This document shows, piece after piece, positions 51,899 to 60,160 of a stretch of 64,000 nt of DNA. The translations under genes and the position numbers were made by a program. The notes under the pieces are model-generated. The model did no database searches. It was not told the DNA's origin and worked only from the letters and a program-made list of their open reading frames with translations. Source of the DNA: Rhizobium croatiense (lineage in GTDB: Bacteria; Pseudomonadota; Alphaproteobacteria; Rhizobiales; Rhizobiaceae); contig NZ_JAILYJ010000004.1 in the NCBI RefSeq assembly GCF_019793465.1, positions 1-64,000 of the forward strand, read 5' to 3'. Within the stretch, counting starts at the first letter, position 1. Each line of letters starts with the position of its first letter.

Positions 51899-52751
51899 AC
51901 GACCGCCCCCGCCCGACGCCCACCAATCCCTCGATCTTCGCTGCATCCGCCGCCGTCGCCGGATTATACACCACCATGCTGAGGTCGGGCCGGCCATCCA
52001 CCTGAAACGCCGAATATTCGAAGGAGAGCAGCCCTAGCACCGGGTGCTTGATGTGCTTGGCGCCCTCGCCGTGGGTGCGCACGTCGTTGTCCCGCCACAT
52101 AGCCAGGAATTCCGGGCTCCTGCGGCAGAGTTCGTCGACGAGCGGCTTCACCTGTTCGGCGGCACCGGCGCGGGCGGCATCCACCCGGAAGGCGGCGACG
52201 ACGAAGCGGGCCACACCTTCCCAATCATATTGGGCGGCGCGCACGCGCGGATCGAGGAAGATGAAGCGTAGCACGTTGCGCTCCTCCGGCGGCAATGCGC
52301 CGTAATCGGTCAGAAGCACCGTCGCCGCCCGGTTCCAGGCGATGACGTCCCAGATGGCGTTGCGTATCAGCGCCGGGCTCGGATCCAGCGCATCGAGCAC
52401 GCCCTGCAGGCGCGGCGTCACGCCGTCCTGCCTGCGATAGCGCACCCCGGGCGGGCGGCCGAGGCCGATGAGAAAAAGATGCTCGCGCTCGATATCGGTC
52501 AGCATCAACGCCCGCGAGATCCGGTCGAGCACGTCGGCGGACGGCGCGCCGCCGCGGCCTTGCTCCAGCCAGGTATACCAGGTCGGGCTGATATTGGCGC
52601 GGCTCGCCACCTCTTCGCGACGCAGGCCCGGCGTGCGGCGGCGCTCGCCGGCAAAGCCGAAGGCGGCCGGGTCGAGCTTGGCGCGGCGATCCTTGAGATA
52701 GGCGCCCAGCCGGTTTTCGGAGGTGATGAATTCATCCATCCTGTTAGCCAT
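51870..52751 (-). CDS. XRE-family regulator with MmyB-like ligand-binding domain
   Basis: A 293-residue protein. The N-terminal HTH includes GERRRTPGLRREEVASRANI then SPTWYTWLEQGRGGAPSADV (residues ~35-75), and the C-terminal PAS-like MmyB domain has ALIRNAIWDVIAWNRAATVL, VLRFIFLDPRVRAAQYDWEG and ELCRRSPEFLAMWRDNDVRT. MmyB-like regulators bind fatty acids or similar ligands and control adjacent oxidoreductases. Start is 52751 or the ATG at 52739 (MDEFITSEN). The C-terminal tail GVGRGRSSTSSTSGSS is unusual and overlaps the DUF1127 gene. Divergent from the SDR gene, its likely target. Confidence 0.85.
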   Translation of the reverse strand: MANRMDEFITSENRLGAYLKDRRAKLDPAAFGFAGERRRTPGLRREEVASRANISPTWYTWLEQGRGGAPSADVLDRISRALMLTDIEREHLFLIGLGRPPGVRYRRQDGVTPRLQGVLDALDPSPALIRNAIWDVIAWNRAATVLLTDYGALPPEERNVLRFIFLDPRVRAAQYDWEGVARFVVAAFRVDAARAGAAEQVKPLVDELCRRSPEFLAMWRDNDVRTHGEGAKHIKHPVLGLLSFEYSAFQVDGRPDLSMVVYNPATAADAAKIEGLVGVGRGRSSTSSTSGSS

Positions 52752-52830
52752 TATACCATGATAAGATCACTACTTTACCAGGATACAGCATTGATCGATA
52801 TGTGTCTCCATCCAAAACGGAGATATCGAC

Positions 52831-53748
52831 ATGCGCGTATTCGTCACCGGAGCCACAGGCTGGGTCGGCTCGGCCGTCGTCAGCGAATTGATCGCCGCCG
52901 GCCATCAGGTGCTTGGCCTTACCCGATCGGAAAAGGGCGCTGAAGATTTGGCGGCCACCGGTGCGGCGGTCCACCGCGGCACGCTTGAGGATCTGGAAAG
53001 TCTGAAGCGCGGCGCGGCCGAGGCCGACGGCGTCATCCACACCGGCTTCAATCATGATTTCTCGAAATTCGCCGAAAACTGCGCCCTCGACCGCCGCGCC
53101 ATCGAAGCGCTCGGCGAAGCCCTACAGGGATCGGATCGTCCCCTGCTGGTCACGGCAGGCCTCGGCCATGCGCCGGGCCGCATCGGCACCGAGAAGGATC
53201 CGCCGATGCCGAACACCGAGACCTATCCCCGCGCCTCCGAAATCACCGCGGTATCGCTTGCCTCGCGTGGGCTTCGCGCCTCCACCGTCCGGCTGCCGCC
53301 CTCCGTACACGGCCATGGCGACCACGGCTTCGTACCCATCCTGATCGATGTCGCCCGGCGCACGGGCATCTCCGCCTATATCGGCGAAGGGCAAAACCGC
53401 TGGCCGGCGGTGCACCGCCGCGATGCCGCCCGCGTCTACCGCCTGGCGCTGGAGCGCGGCGCCGCGGGCGGCCCCTTCCTGGCGGTCGCAGAAGAAGGCG
53501 TCCCCTTCCGCGAGATCGCCGAACTCATTGGGCGGCGGCTGAACGTGCCGGCAATCTCCCTGTCGCGGGAAGAGGCCGCAGAGCATTTCGGCTGGTTCGG
53601 AATGTTCGCCGGCTTCGACGTGCCGACGTCGAGTGCTCACACGCGGGCACTGCTCGGTTGGGAGCCGGAGCAGCCGGGGCTGCTCGTGGACATCGATCAT
53701 CCGGCGTATTTTGATCGTCATGAGGCCATCTCAAAAGCCTCGTCCTGA
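52831..53748 (+). CDS. SDR/NAD(P)-dependent epimerase-like oxidoreductase
   Basis: A 305-residue extended/atypical SDR. The nucleotide motif is [20 protein letters not shown] (GxxGxxG at residues 7-13), followed by [27 protein letters not shown], and [20 protein letters not shown] in place of the YxxxK catalytic pair (no clear Tyr-Lys), which makes it an atypical member. [20 protein letters not shown] and [16 protein letters not shown] segments complete the fold. GGAG is upstream of ATG at 52831. It is divergent from the MmyB-type regulator across 79 bp, the common regulator-target arrangement. Substrate unknown. Confidence 0.8.
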   Translation: MRVFVTGATGWVGSAVVSELIAAGHQVLGLTRSEKGAEDLAATGAAVHRGTLEDLESLKRGAAEADGVIHTGFNHDFSKFAENCALDRRAIEALGEALQGSDRPLLVTAGLGHAPGRIGTEKDPPMPNTETYPRASEITAVSLASRGLRASTVRLPPSVHGHGDHGFVPILIDVARRTGISAYIGEGQNRWPAVHRRDAARVYRLALERGAAGGPFLAVAEEGVPFREIAELIGRRLNVPAISLSREEAAEHFGWFGMFAGFDVPTSSAHTRALLGWEPEQPGLLVDIDHPAYFDRHEAISKASS

Positions 53749-53807
53749 GACGCCGCGGGCTGCGTGCACGATGCCCAGAAGGCGGGAGGAAGGATGGAAC
53801 GCTTCCT

Positions 53808-53950
53808 CGCCTCATTCCTGTGCTTGTCACAGGAACCCAGCGCGCCCAAGTCCTTGGGCGCAGAAGACTTTTCTCAACGCCCCATGAAGTCATTCACGCC
53901 GCGGACGCGCCGTGGCTGGATTCCTGTGACTGCCGCAGGAATTATGGATG
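53808..53950. repeat. Two-part intergenic repeat, reversed order relative to 42 kb
   Basis: CTCATTCCTGTGCTTGTCAC then CAGCGCGCCCAAGTCCTTGG at 53813-53858 corresponds to half 2 at 42.15 kb. GCCGCGGACGCGCCGTGGCT then GATTCCTGTGACTGCC at 53896-53935 corresponds to half 1 at 42.0 kb. No gene is supported between 53749 and 54006. Confidence 0.6.
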
Positions 53951-54006
53951 AGAGGTGTGTGCCATCCCGCGAACCTCGAAGTACGAGGCCGGCGCGCCCC
54001 GTCTCC

Positions 54007-54216
54007 CTACCGCATCCGCCCTTCGTTCGTCTCGGCGGGATCGTAGTTGATGTCCCAATCCTTCTCCGGCTTCTTCTTGCCCGGCGGGTTCCGGTTGACC
54101 GTGGCGTCCTCCGAGCCGGTGATGACGGTCGGCTTGGCACTCGCAACGCCGCTGGCCTTTCGGTCGGCCCGGGATTTGGCGAATTGGCCGGCCGCGTCTT
54201 TCTCGGGATTGCCCAT
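54007..54216 (-). CDS. Small highly hydrophilic protein (69 aa)
   Basis: A 69-residue protein of Lys, Asp, Gly, Pro and Asn with no Cys and hardly any hydrophobic residues (MGNPEKDAAGQFAKSRADRK to WDINYDPAETNEGRMR). It is predicted to be disordered. Its start codon lies 1 bp from the stop of the upstream hydrophilic gene (54218), both on the minus strand, so they are co-transcribed. Function unknown; composition is like hydrophilins or stress-associated disordered proteins. Confidence 0.6.
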   Translation of the reverse strand: MGNPEKDAAGQFAKSRADRKASGVASAKPTVITGSEDATVNRNPPGKKKPEKDWDINYDPAETNEGRMR

Positions 54217-54217
54217 C

Positions 54218-54418
54218 TCATTCGCCTTTCTGCTTCATCGCGTCGCTGAAATCCTTCATTTCAGGGTCGCGGTTGTTTTCGTCGTTGGCGTCGCGGTTCT
54301 TGTCCGGATCGTCCTTGGCCTTCAGGTAGCCGCGCGGCCTATTGCCCTTCGGTCCTTCCCAGCGGGGGGATTGATCGGTGGTGCCGGGAGCGCCGTCCTT
54401 GGGTGTCGTCATGCCCAT
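54218..54418 (-). CDS. Small highly hydrophilic protein (66 aa)
   Basis: A 66-residue protein (MGMTTPKDGAPGTTDQSPRW to DPEMKDFSDAMKQKGE) rich in Lys, Asp, Asn, Pro and Gly, without Cys and without any membrane segment. ATG at 54418 has AAGGAG nine bases upstream, a good site. It forms a two-gene unit with the 69-aa protein. It is divergent from a third small hydrophilic gene at 54575. Not recognised; the composition suggests intrinsic disorder. Confidence 0.6.
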   Translation of the reverse strand: MGMTTPKDGAPGTTDQSPRWEGPKGNRPRGYLKAKDDPDKNRDANDENNRDPEMKDFSDAMKQKGE

Positions 54419-54574
54419 CGTCGTTTCTCCTTGGTTGAGTAAGAAGAACCGCAAAAAGCCGGAACAGTTCCAGCCCTATGAGATCGCGGCGGGAGCGGTC
54501 GGCGCAAAAATATGGAACAGTGTCGCCGCCCATCGGTTGGTGAGAGGTCGCAACCCTGAAACATGGAGCCGAAA

Positions 54575-54748
54575 ATGAGCAAGACCAACGTTCGTGATCT
54601 TCAGAAACGCGCCGAACAGCAGGTGAAAAACACCAGCGCCGGCGGCCACCTCGGCGGCACCTATTTCGGCCAGCAACCCGACGGCAAAACCACCTCGGAC
54701 AGCAGCAACGACAGCGCCAAGGCTCGGCCGAACGATGGGAGCAATTGA
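54575..54748 (+). CDS. Small hydrophilic protein (57 aa)
   Basis: A 57-residue protein, MSKTNVRDLQKRAEQQVKNT then GGTYFGQQPDGKTTSDSSND, with one short helix and a Gly/Ser/Asp/Asn tail. The ribosome site GGAG is seven bases upstream of ATG at 54575 (an in-frame ATG lies at 54563). It is divergent from the two hydrophilic genes across 156 bp. Its composition is much like theirs, so all three may belong to one stress-related set. Function unknown. Confidence 0.55.
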   Translation: MSKTNVRDLQKRAEQQVKNTSAGGHLGGTYFGQQPDGKTTSDSSNDSAKARPNDGSN

Positions 54749-55010
54749 AGCGATAGCTGATGCTGCGTCTGGCCGGTTAATAAGGCCATCCGCTCAATAA
54801 ATCCTTTGCGCCCAGCGACCTGGGCGCACTCCTACGGGGCTCTTCCAGCCGATTACTGGAGCGAGGGCAGGCATTTCCCCTCTGTTGGCAAACTGCCCTG
54901 CTTGCCCGGCTCGATAGGCCTTCTCGTCATTGATCGGCAACGTCCCTGCCCTAGCTTATGCTCGCGGCCGGCCGGCCGCAGCGGGACATCATCCGACAGC
55001 GGAGGGCGAC

Positions 55011-55940
55011 GTGGGATCCTATTCGATTGACGACGCGATCCGGGAACTTGTCCCGGTTCTCTCCAAGGCGCCGGCGACCGCCGTCAGCGGCGAATGGACC
55101 GCCACCACCATGCAGGCCGGCCAATCCTCAAGCACGGGCGGGTACCGCGATGCGGCGGGGCAGCCCGTGTCGGACGATTCCCGCGATCCGCTGCGCATCA
55201 TCGGTGATGTCGTCGAAAGACTGGATAAGGCAGCGACCGAGCGCTTCAATACGGTGGTGATCCGCTGGAAGAAGCCAGCGCTTCCCTTCATGCGGGCGCA
55301 GGTGACGATCGAAACCAGTTTCGATCAGGCGATCGTGCCGCGCGGCCCCGACGACCCGATCTACCAGCGCGCCGCAAGCGCCCGCCGTGCCTTCTGGCAG
55401 AGCCGCGGCACCGTGCACGAAGGTTTTGCCGCCGAGCGCGCCACGGCCAATGTCTACGCCCAGACCAAGTGGTTCGGTCCGCACCGCCGGATCCTGGCGA
55501 TCGATGCGCCGGGAAGGATGATCCTTGCCACCGACGGTCTCTCCACACCCTGGGCCGGCATCTCCGAACCCGAGAACGGCGTCGAATGCGAACTCTTCAT
55601 GGAATTCGGCGCCGCCACCCTGGATGCGACCACGACCGGCGACTGGGGAAACCTTTTGATAAACCTCGGCGATCTCGTGGCCGACGGCTACCGCGTCGCC
55701 TGCGATGTTGAAAAACATGGCGCCATCCTGTTCTGCCGGCTGACGGAGGATTACCTTCCCCTGACCCGCATCATCCTCAGCCGTGATCCTGGCCGGATCG
55801 ACGGCATGCCCTTCGGCTCCGTGCCGCTGATCCGAGCAACGGCAGTTGCCGAAACCGAGATCGAGGGCCGCGATCCCGACGAGGACTGGGGCGCGACGGC
55901 GGCGCGCCAGGCGCTGGCGAACCGCGGCATCGAGCTTTAG
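55011..55940 (+). CDS. Hypothetical soluble protein (309 aa)
   Basis: GTG at 55011 follows GGAGGG by four bases, which decides the start (VGSYSIDDAIRELVPVLSKA). The protein is acidic and soluble, with no signal or membrane helix. Blocks such as TVVIRWKKPALPFMRAQVTI, ILATDGLSTPWAGISEPENG, VECELFMEFGAATLDATTTG and AILFCRLTEDYLPLTRIILS suggest a mixed alpha/beta fold; the DGLS....ENGVECELF stretch is loosely like SUFU-type domains, a weak resemblance. Not recognised otherwise. The 262-bp region upstream holds no other element. Confidence 0.6.
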   Translation: MGSYSIDDAIRELVPVLSKAPATAVSGEWTATTMQAGQSSSTGGYRDAAGQPVSDDSRDPLRIIGDVVERLDKAATERFNTVVIRWKKPALPFMRAQVTIETSFDQAIVPRGPDDPIYQRAASARRAFWQSRGTVHEGFAAERATANVYAQTKWFGPHRRILAIDAPGRMILATDGLSTPWAGISEPENGVECELFMEFGAATLDATTTGDWGNLLINLGDLVADGYRVACDVEKHGAILFCRLTEDYLPLTRIILSRDPGRIDGMPFGSVPLIRATAVAETEIEGRDPDEDWGATAARQALANRGIEL

Positions 55941-56052
55941 ACAAGCTCAAGGCGCGTAGCGTGTGAAGACAGGAGAGGCAGAGCGCCAGGTTGCGAGGAG
56001 GCGCAGCAATCCGCCGCGTGTGCCATCTTTCGCAAATCTGGCGCAACGCGCA

Positions 56053-56496
56053 TTATTCGTTGATGTCCGGCTCGACGACCTTGGCGAGATTGCGCAGCGA
56101 TTCCTGCCAACCGAGATAGCAGGCCTCGGGCGGAATGACGTCGGGCACGCCGGCCTGGGTGATGTCCACCTCGGTGCCGACCGAAACCTTCTTCAGCGTG
56201 ACGGTGACGTCCATTTCGCCCGGCAGGTTCGGGTCTTCGAACTTGTCGGTGTAGCGGACGCGTTCACCCGGGACGAGCTCGAGGAACTCACCGCCGAAGG
56301 CGTGGCTGTTGCCGGTCGTGAAGTTGCGGAAGGACATTCTGAAGGTGCCGCCGACGGCCGGTTCCAGATGATGCACGGTGCAGAGAAAACCGTTCGGCGG
56401 AAGCCATTTGGCAAGGGCGTCTGCCTCGATGAAGGCGCGATAGATCTTTTCCGGGCTGGTCGCGAAAACGCGGTGCAGGCGTATGGTGCTTGGCAT
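56053..56496 (-). CDS. SRPBCC (AHSA1/START-like) protein
   Basis: A 147-residue protein with the SRPBCC pattern: RLHRVFATSPEKIYRAFIEA at the N-terminus, AKWLPPNGFLCTVHHLEPAV, GGTFRMSFRNFTTGNSHAFG and a C-terminal helix QESLRNLAKVVEPD. These Aha1/START-like proteins have a hydrophobic ligand cavity; most have unknown ligands. AAGGAT is upstream of the ATG. It precedes the DJ-1-like gene? No: that gene is transcribed towards it on the same strand, 142 bp away. Confidence 0.82.
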   Translation of the reverse strand: MPSTIRLHRVFATSPEKIYRAFIEADALAKWLPPNGFLCTVHHLEPAVGGTFRMSFRNFTTGNSHAFGGEFLELVPGERVRYTDKFEDPNLPGEMDVTVTLKKVSVGTEVDITQAGVPDVIPPEACYLGWQESLRNLAKVVEPDINE

Positions 56497-56638
56497 GATG
56501 GTGATCCTTTTGTGGACGGAATGAACGAGCTAAGGACGGATAAACCGTCGCCGACCCGACAGGGAACCAATCTTTTCTTCGAGAAAAATCACGCGAAACT
56601 GAATTGCGCCGCGCCGCCGACACGTTTTTCCCTGCGCG

Positions 56639-57331
56639 TCAGGCTGCGGCCTGATTGCCCAGCGCGTTGAGCAGCAGCCGTGCGGCCTGCTTCGACGAGG
56701 CGGGGTTCTGTCCGGTGATCAACTGATCGTCCTGGACGACGTGCACCGCCCAGTCCTCCGTCGCTGAGAACTTGGCCCCCTGCTCCTTCAGCACGTCTTC
56801 GAGCAGATAGGGCACGACCTCGACGAGTTGCACGGCAGCCTCCTCGGAATTGGTGAAGCCGGTGACGGTCCGCCCCTTGGCGATCGGCTCGCCATCCGGC
56901 GCCTTGACCTTGGTCAGGATCCCCGGCGCGTGGCAGACGAGCGCCAGCGGCTTGCCTGCCGCTAGCGTCTCCTCGATCAGCGCGTGGGCGTTGCGGTCGT
57001 TTGTCAGATCCCAGAGTGGGCCATGGCCGCCGGGGAAGAACACGGTGTTATAATCGGCCTGGTCGATGTCGGACAGTCGCAGCGTATTGGCGAGCGCGGC
57101 TGTGGCGGCCGGATCCTGTTCGAAGCGCCGCGTGTCTTCCGTCTGAAACGCCGGCTCGTTGCTCTTCGGATCGAGCGGCGGCTGGCCTCCTTTTGGCGAA
57201 GCGAGCGCGACCTCGGCCCCGGCATCACGGAAGACGAAATAAGGAGCAGCAAGCTCCTCGAGCCAGAAGCCCGTTTTCTTGCCGGTATTTCCCAGCTGAT
57301 CATGCGATGTGAGAACCATGAGAATTTTCAT
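56639..57331 (-). CDS. DJ-1/PfpI-superfamily protein (Hsp31-like)
   Basis: A 230-residue class I glutamine amidotransferase-like protein. The nucleophile Cys133 is in LALVCHAPGILT with the adjacent His, and the acidic residue in the N-terminal part lies in KTGFWLEELAAPYFVF (Glu25-Glu26). FFPGGHGPLWDL and GQNPASSKQAARLLL complete the Hsp31/glyoxalase III-like pattern, so it may be a chaperone or methylglyoxal-detoxifying enzyme. ATG at 57331 (MKILMVLTS) is used; the upstream in-frame extension is not protein-like. Minus strand, next to the SRPBCC gene. Confidence 0.85.
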   Translation of the reverse strand: MKILMVLTSHDQLGNTGKKTGFWLEELAAPYFVFRDAGAEVALASPKGGQPPLDPKSNEPAFQTEDTRRFEQDPAATAALANTLRLSDIDQADYNTVFFPGGHGPLWDLTNDRNAHALIEETLAAGKPLALVCHAPGILTKVKAPDGEPIAKGRTVTGFTNSEEAAVQLVEVVPYLLEDVLKEQGAKFSATEDWAVHVVQDDQLITGQNPASSKQAARLLLNALGNQAAA

Positions 57332-57572
57332 TGCCAGCTCCTTCGGCCCGGCCGGCGGACAAAGCCTTCCGCGTCCGTTCAACGGTGAAATACTGCCTGC
57401 AATCTCATGCTGAATGCCGAAATCATAGATCGGCCGCCCCCGCGACACAAGCCTCCTGGCCTCGACTGGATCCGCCCGAATACCGCTGTGAGTTTTCAGG
57501 CTGAGGTGTATGAAGAATGACAGCTTGCGCATACGATCGCCGATGTCGCGCAAGCGTCCGGGGACGTTGGAA

Positions 57573-58574
57573 ATGAGCAAGCCGAATTATCGGGATATCG
57601 CCCGCCACGCCGGCGTCGGAACCGCCACGGTCGAGAGGGTCCTGAACGGGCGCGGCGGTGTGCGCCCGGAGCTGGTCGAGAAGGTCATATCCGCCGCGCG
57701 CAGCCTGGATTACCCACGCAAGCTTCCCGACGCCCATCGCGGCCTTCTCCGGATAGAAGTGCTGATGGTGCGTCCGGAAACGAGCTTCTATCGCCGCCTT
57801 TCCCTCGCCTTCGAAAGAATTGCGGCGACCCTCGACCCATTGGTCGTCGTGCATCGCAATTTCACCGACGAGATGAATGCCGAGGCGATCTCGCGACGTA
57901 TCCTGTCCACCGACCTTCCGCGCGCCGGCCTGATCCTGGCAGTGCCGAGCAGCCCCTTGATCAGCGCCGCGGTGGAGAAGGTAAATTCGCAAGGCCTGCC
58001 CGTCGTCCACGTCGTCACCCGCGCTTCCGAGCGCGTCGGCGAATTCATCGGTATCGACAACGCCGCCGCCGGCCGGACGGCCGCGCTCTATATCAGCCGA
58101 ATGGCGCGTCGGAGGGGACCTGTCGTGGCGATCTGCCATCCGATCTATCAGGTGCATCGCGATCGGATCCGCGGCTTTTCGGATTATTTTCGCGATCATC
58201 CCGGTGTCTCCAGCTTCGCGTGGCTGGGGTTCGGCGGCGACGAGGAGCGCGCCAGCGCCGACCGGCTGTGGTCGGCTCTGGAGATGTATCCCGACCTTGC
58301 CGGGCTCTACAATGCCGGCGGCGCCAATTCCGCCCTGATCGAGGTGCTACGCAGGCATCCTGGCGGTCGCGAGGTGTTTTTCGTCGGGCACGAATTGACC
58401 GACTATACGCGCGCGGCCTTGCTGGACGGTGTCATGGACGTGGTGCTCGACCAGGCGCCGGAGGCGCAGGCGCGCCGGGCGCTCGATCTCGTTCTGCACC
58501 GCATCGGCCTGACCGATATCAAACCGGACCAGGCACCAATCCGATTCATCACGATAACTAAGGAAGGGCTTTGA
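57573..58574 (+). CDS. LacI-family transcriptional regulator
   Basis: A 333-residue protein. The N-terminal HTH is YRDIARHAGVGTATVERVLN then GRGGVRPELVEKVISAARSL (residues ~5-45). A periplasmic-binding-protein-like sensor follows (LVVVHRNFTDEMNAEAISRR, GEFIGIDNAAAGRTAALYIS, EVFFVGHELTDYTRAALLDG). It lies upstream of and in the same direction as the mocDEF-like genes, so it probably controls sugar- or inositol-like catabolism. Start ATG 57573. It differs from the GntR-type MocR reported in S. meliloti. Confidence 0.88.
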   Translation: MSKPNYRDIARHAGVGTATVERVLNGRGGVRPELVEKVISAARSLDYPRKLPDAHRGLLRIEVLMVRPETSFYRRLSLAFERIAATLDPLVVVHRNFTDEMNAEAISRRILSTDLPRAGLILAVPSSPLISAAVEKVNSQGLPVVHVVTRASERVGEFIGIDNAAAGRTAALYISRMARRRGPVVAICHPIYQVHRDRIRGFSDYFRDHPGVSSFAWLGFGGDEERASADRLWSALEMYPDLAGLYNAGGANSALIEVLRRHPGGREVFFVGHELTDYTRAALLDGVMDVVLDQAPEAQARRALDLVLHRIGLTDIKPDQAPIRFITITKEGL

Positions 58575-58741
58575 TCTAATTTGATCAAGGAAGGCTTCGT
58601 CGTTCCAAACTCCCGCTGCTAGTTTCGCATCGGGGAGAGTTCGGCGCGGCAAGGACCCGGCGGATCAAGGCGCAAATGGCGCTCTCATGTAGCAAAAACA
58701 TGTGCAGGCGCGGAGACGTCCGGCGCCCGGAGGAGATGCGG

Positions 58742-59776
58742 ATGGATGATCTGAAATTCGGCAAGCGCAACAAGCGCGGTGACTGGGCACCGGACCGACC
58801 GGTCGAGACCGCGCCGCTCTTCGCCTTCCCGCCGCAGCTGACGGCGGTCCTTAGATGGCTGCCGCATTATTTCCTGCCCTGGAACCTGATTTTTGCCGCC
58901 TCCGCGCTCGCCTACTGGGCCTGGATCATCCCTCCGGTCGAAACGATGCGGACGCTGAGCCTTGGCTGGATCGCCTGGCTCTACGCCGTCAACGCCATCG
59001 CGGTCTTGCTGTTCTACGGCGCCTTCGAACTGCATCTCTACGTGCTGAAGCGGCAGGAAAACCGGTTCAAGTACAATAGCAAGTTCCCGGCCGAACAGAA
59101 AAACAGCGCCTTCTGGTTCCAGAGCCAGAACCTCGACAACATCCTGCGCACCTTCCTGTCGGGCGTGGTGATCTGGACCGCCGTCGAGGTCGGCATGCTC
59201 TGGGCCTATGCCAACGGCTATGCGCCCTGGCTCGGCTTTGCGGAAAATCCCTGGACGCTGGCGCTCGTCGCGCTCGTGGTTCCTGTTATCCACGAATTCC
59301 ACTTCTTCTGCATCCACCGGCTCATCCACACGCCCTTCCTCTACAAATGGGTGCACTCGGTCCACCACAATTCGGTCAACCCCTCGCCCTGGTCGTCGCT
59401 GTCGATGCATCCGATCGAGCACCTGCTCTATTTCGGCACGGTCTTCTATCATCTCCTCCTGCCGTCCAACCCCATCATCATGCTCTACCAGTTGCATTAT
59501 GCCGGTTTCGGGGCAATTCCCGGCCATGTCGGCTTCGACAAGGTCGAGATCGGCAACGACGGATTGGTCGATAGCCACGCCTATGCGCATTACCTCCACC
59601 ACAAATATTTCGAGGTGAATTACGGCGACGCCCTGATCCCGCTCGATAAATGGTTCGGGACCTGGCACGACGGCTCCCCCGAAGGTGAGGCGCAGATGCA
59701 GGAGCGCTACCGCCGGCGCAAGGAAAAACTCGCGGCCCGCAAGGCGCGCCTGGAAGTCGAAGGAGCCGCCGAATGA
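58742..59776 (+). CDS. mocD: Sterol desaturase/fatty-acid hydroxylase family protein, MocD-like
   Basis: A 344-residue membrane-bound di-iron oxygenase. Four hydrophobic segments (HYFLPWNLIFAASALAYWAW; GWIAWLYAVNAIAVLLFYGA; TFLSGVVIWTAVEVGMLWAY; WTLALVALVVPVIHEFHFFC) and the His clusters HEFHFFCIHRLIH, VHSVHHN and HAYAHYLHHKYFE are the FA_hydroxylase ligand boxes. GGAGGAG sits eight bases before the ATG. MocD of rhizopine catabolism is of this type and removes the O-methyl group of 3-O-methyl-scyllo-inosamine with MocE and MocF. Here it is followed, with a 4-bp overlap, by the Rieske gene. Confidence 0.8.
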   Translation: MDDLKFGKRNKRGDWAPDRPVETAPLFAFPPQLTAVLRWLPHYFLPWNLIFAASALAYWAWIIPPVETMRTLSLGWIAWLYAVNAIAVLLFYGAFELHLYVLKRQENRFKYNSKFPAEQKNSAFWFQSQNLDNILRTFLSGVVIWTAVEVGMLWAYANGYAPWLGFAENPWTLALVALVVPVIHEFHFFCIHRLIHTPFLYKWVHSVHHNSVNPSPWSSLSMHPIEHLLYFGTVFYHLLLPSNPIIMLYQLHYAGFGAIPGHVGFDKVEIGNDGLVDSHAYAHYLHHKYFEVNYGDALIPLDKWFGTWHDGSPEGEAQMQERYRRRKEKLAARKARLEVEGAAE

Positions 59777-60084
59777 CCTGGATCACAGCTGGCAGACTCG
59801 ACGACATCGAACAGGAAGGCGCCATCCGCTTCGACCATGGCGGGCGTACCTACGCGATCTACCGCGGCCCCGACGACAGCGTCTACTGCACCGCCGGTCT
59901 CTGCACCCACGAGGCGATCCATCTCGCCGACGGACTGGTCATGGATTTCGAGGTGGAATGCCCGAAACATTCCGGCGCCTTCGACTACCGCACCGGCGAG
60001 GCCCTGCGGCTGCCGGCCTGCGAAAATCTGAAAACCTATCCGGCGGAGGTGATCGACGGGGAGATTCGCGTGGCTGTCGGCTAG
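59773..60084 (+). CDS. mocE: Rieske-type [2Fe-2S] ferredoxin, MocE-like
   Basis: A 103-residue Rieske protein. Ligands are Cys44 and His46 in GLCTHEAIHLAD and Cys63 and His66 in VECPKHSGAF, the classic CxH and CxxH boxes, followed by DYRTGEALRLPACENLKTYP. It transfers electrons from a reductase to the oxygenase. Its ATG overlaps the mocD-like gene by four bases, so the two are translationally coupled. MocF-like reductase follows 76 bp later. Family assignment to MocE is by context and size. Confidence 0.85.
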   Translation: MTWITAGRLDDIEQEGAIRFDHGGRTYAIYRGPDDSVYCTAGLCTHEAIHLADGLVMDFEVECPKHSGAFDYRTGEALRLPACENLKTYPAEVIDGEIRVAVG

Positions 60085-60160
60085 CTCACGCGCATCGGAC
60101 AGGCCCGATGGGGCTTCCGGGAGGAGAAGCGGGTGGCCCGGCGCCCCAGGGGAGAACAGC

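Noticed and set aside
54930..55011. Upstream extension of the 309-aa protein
   Set aside because: GGAGGG directly before GTG at 55011 sets the start; the extension is Ala/Gly/Pro-rich and not conserved-looking.
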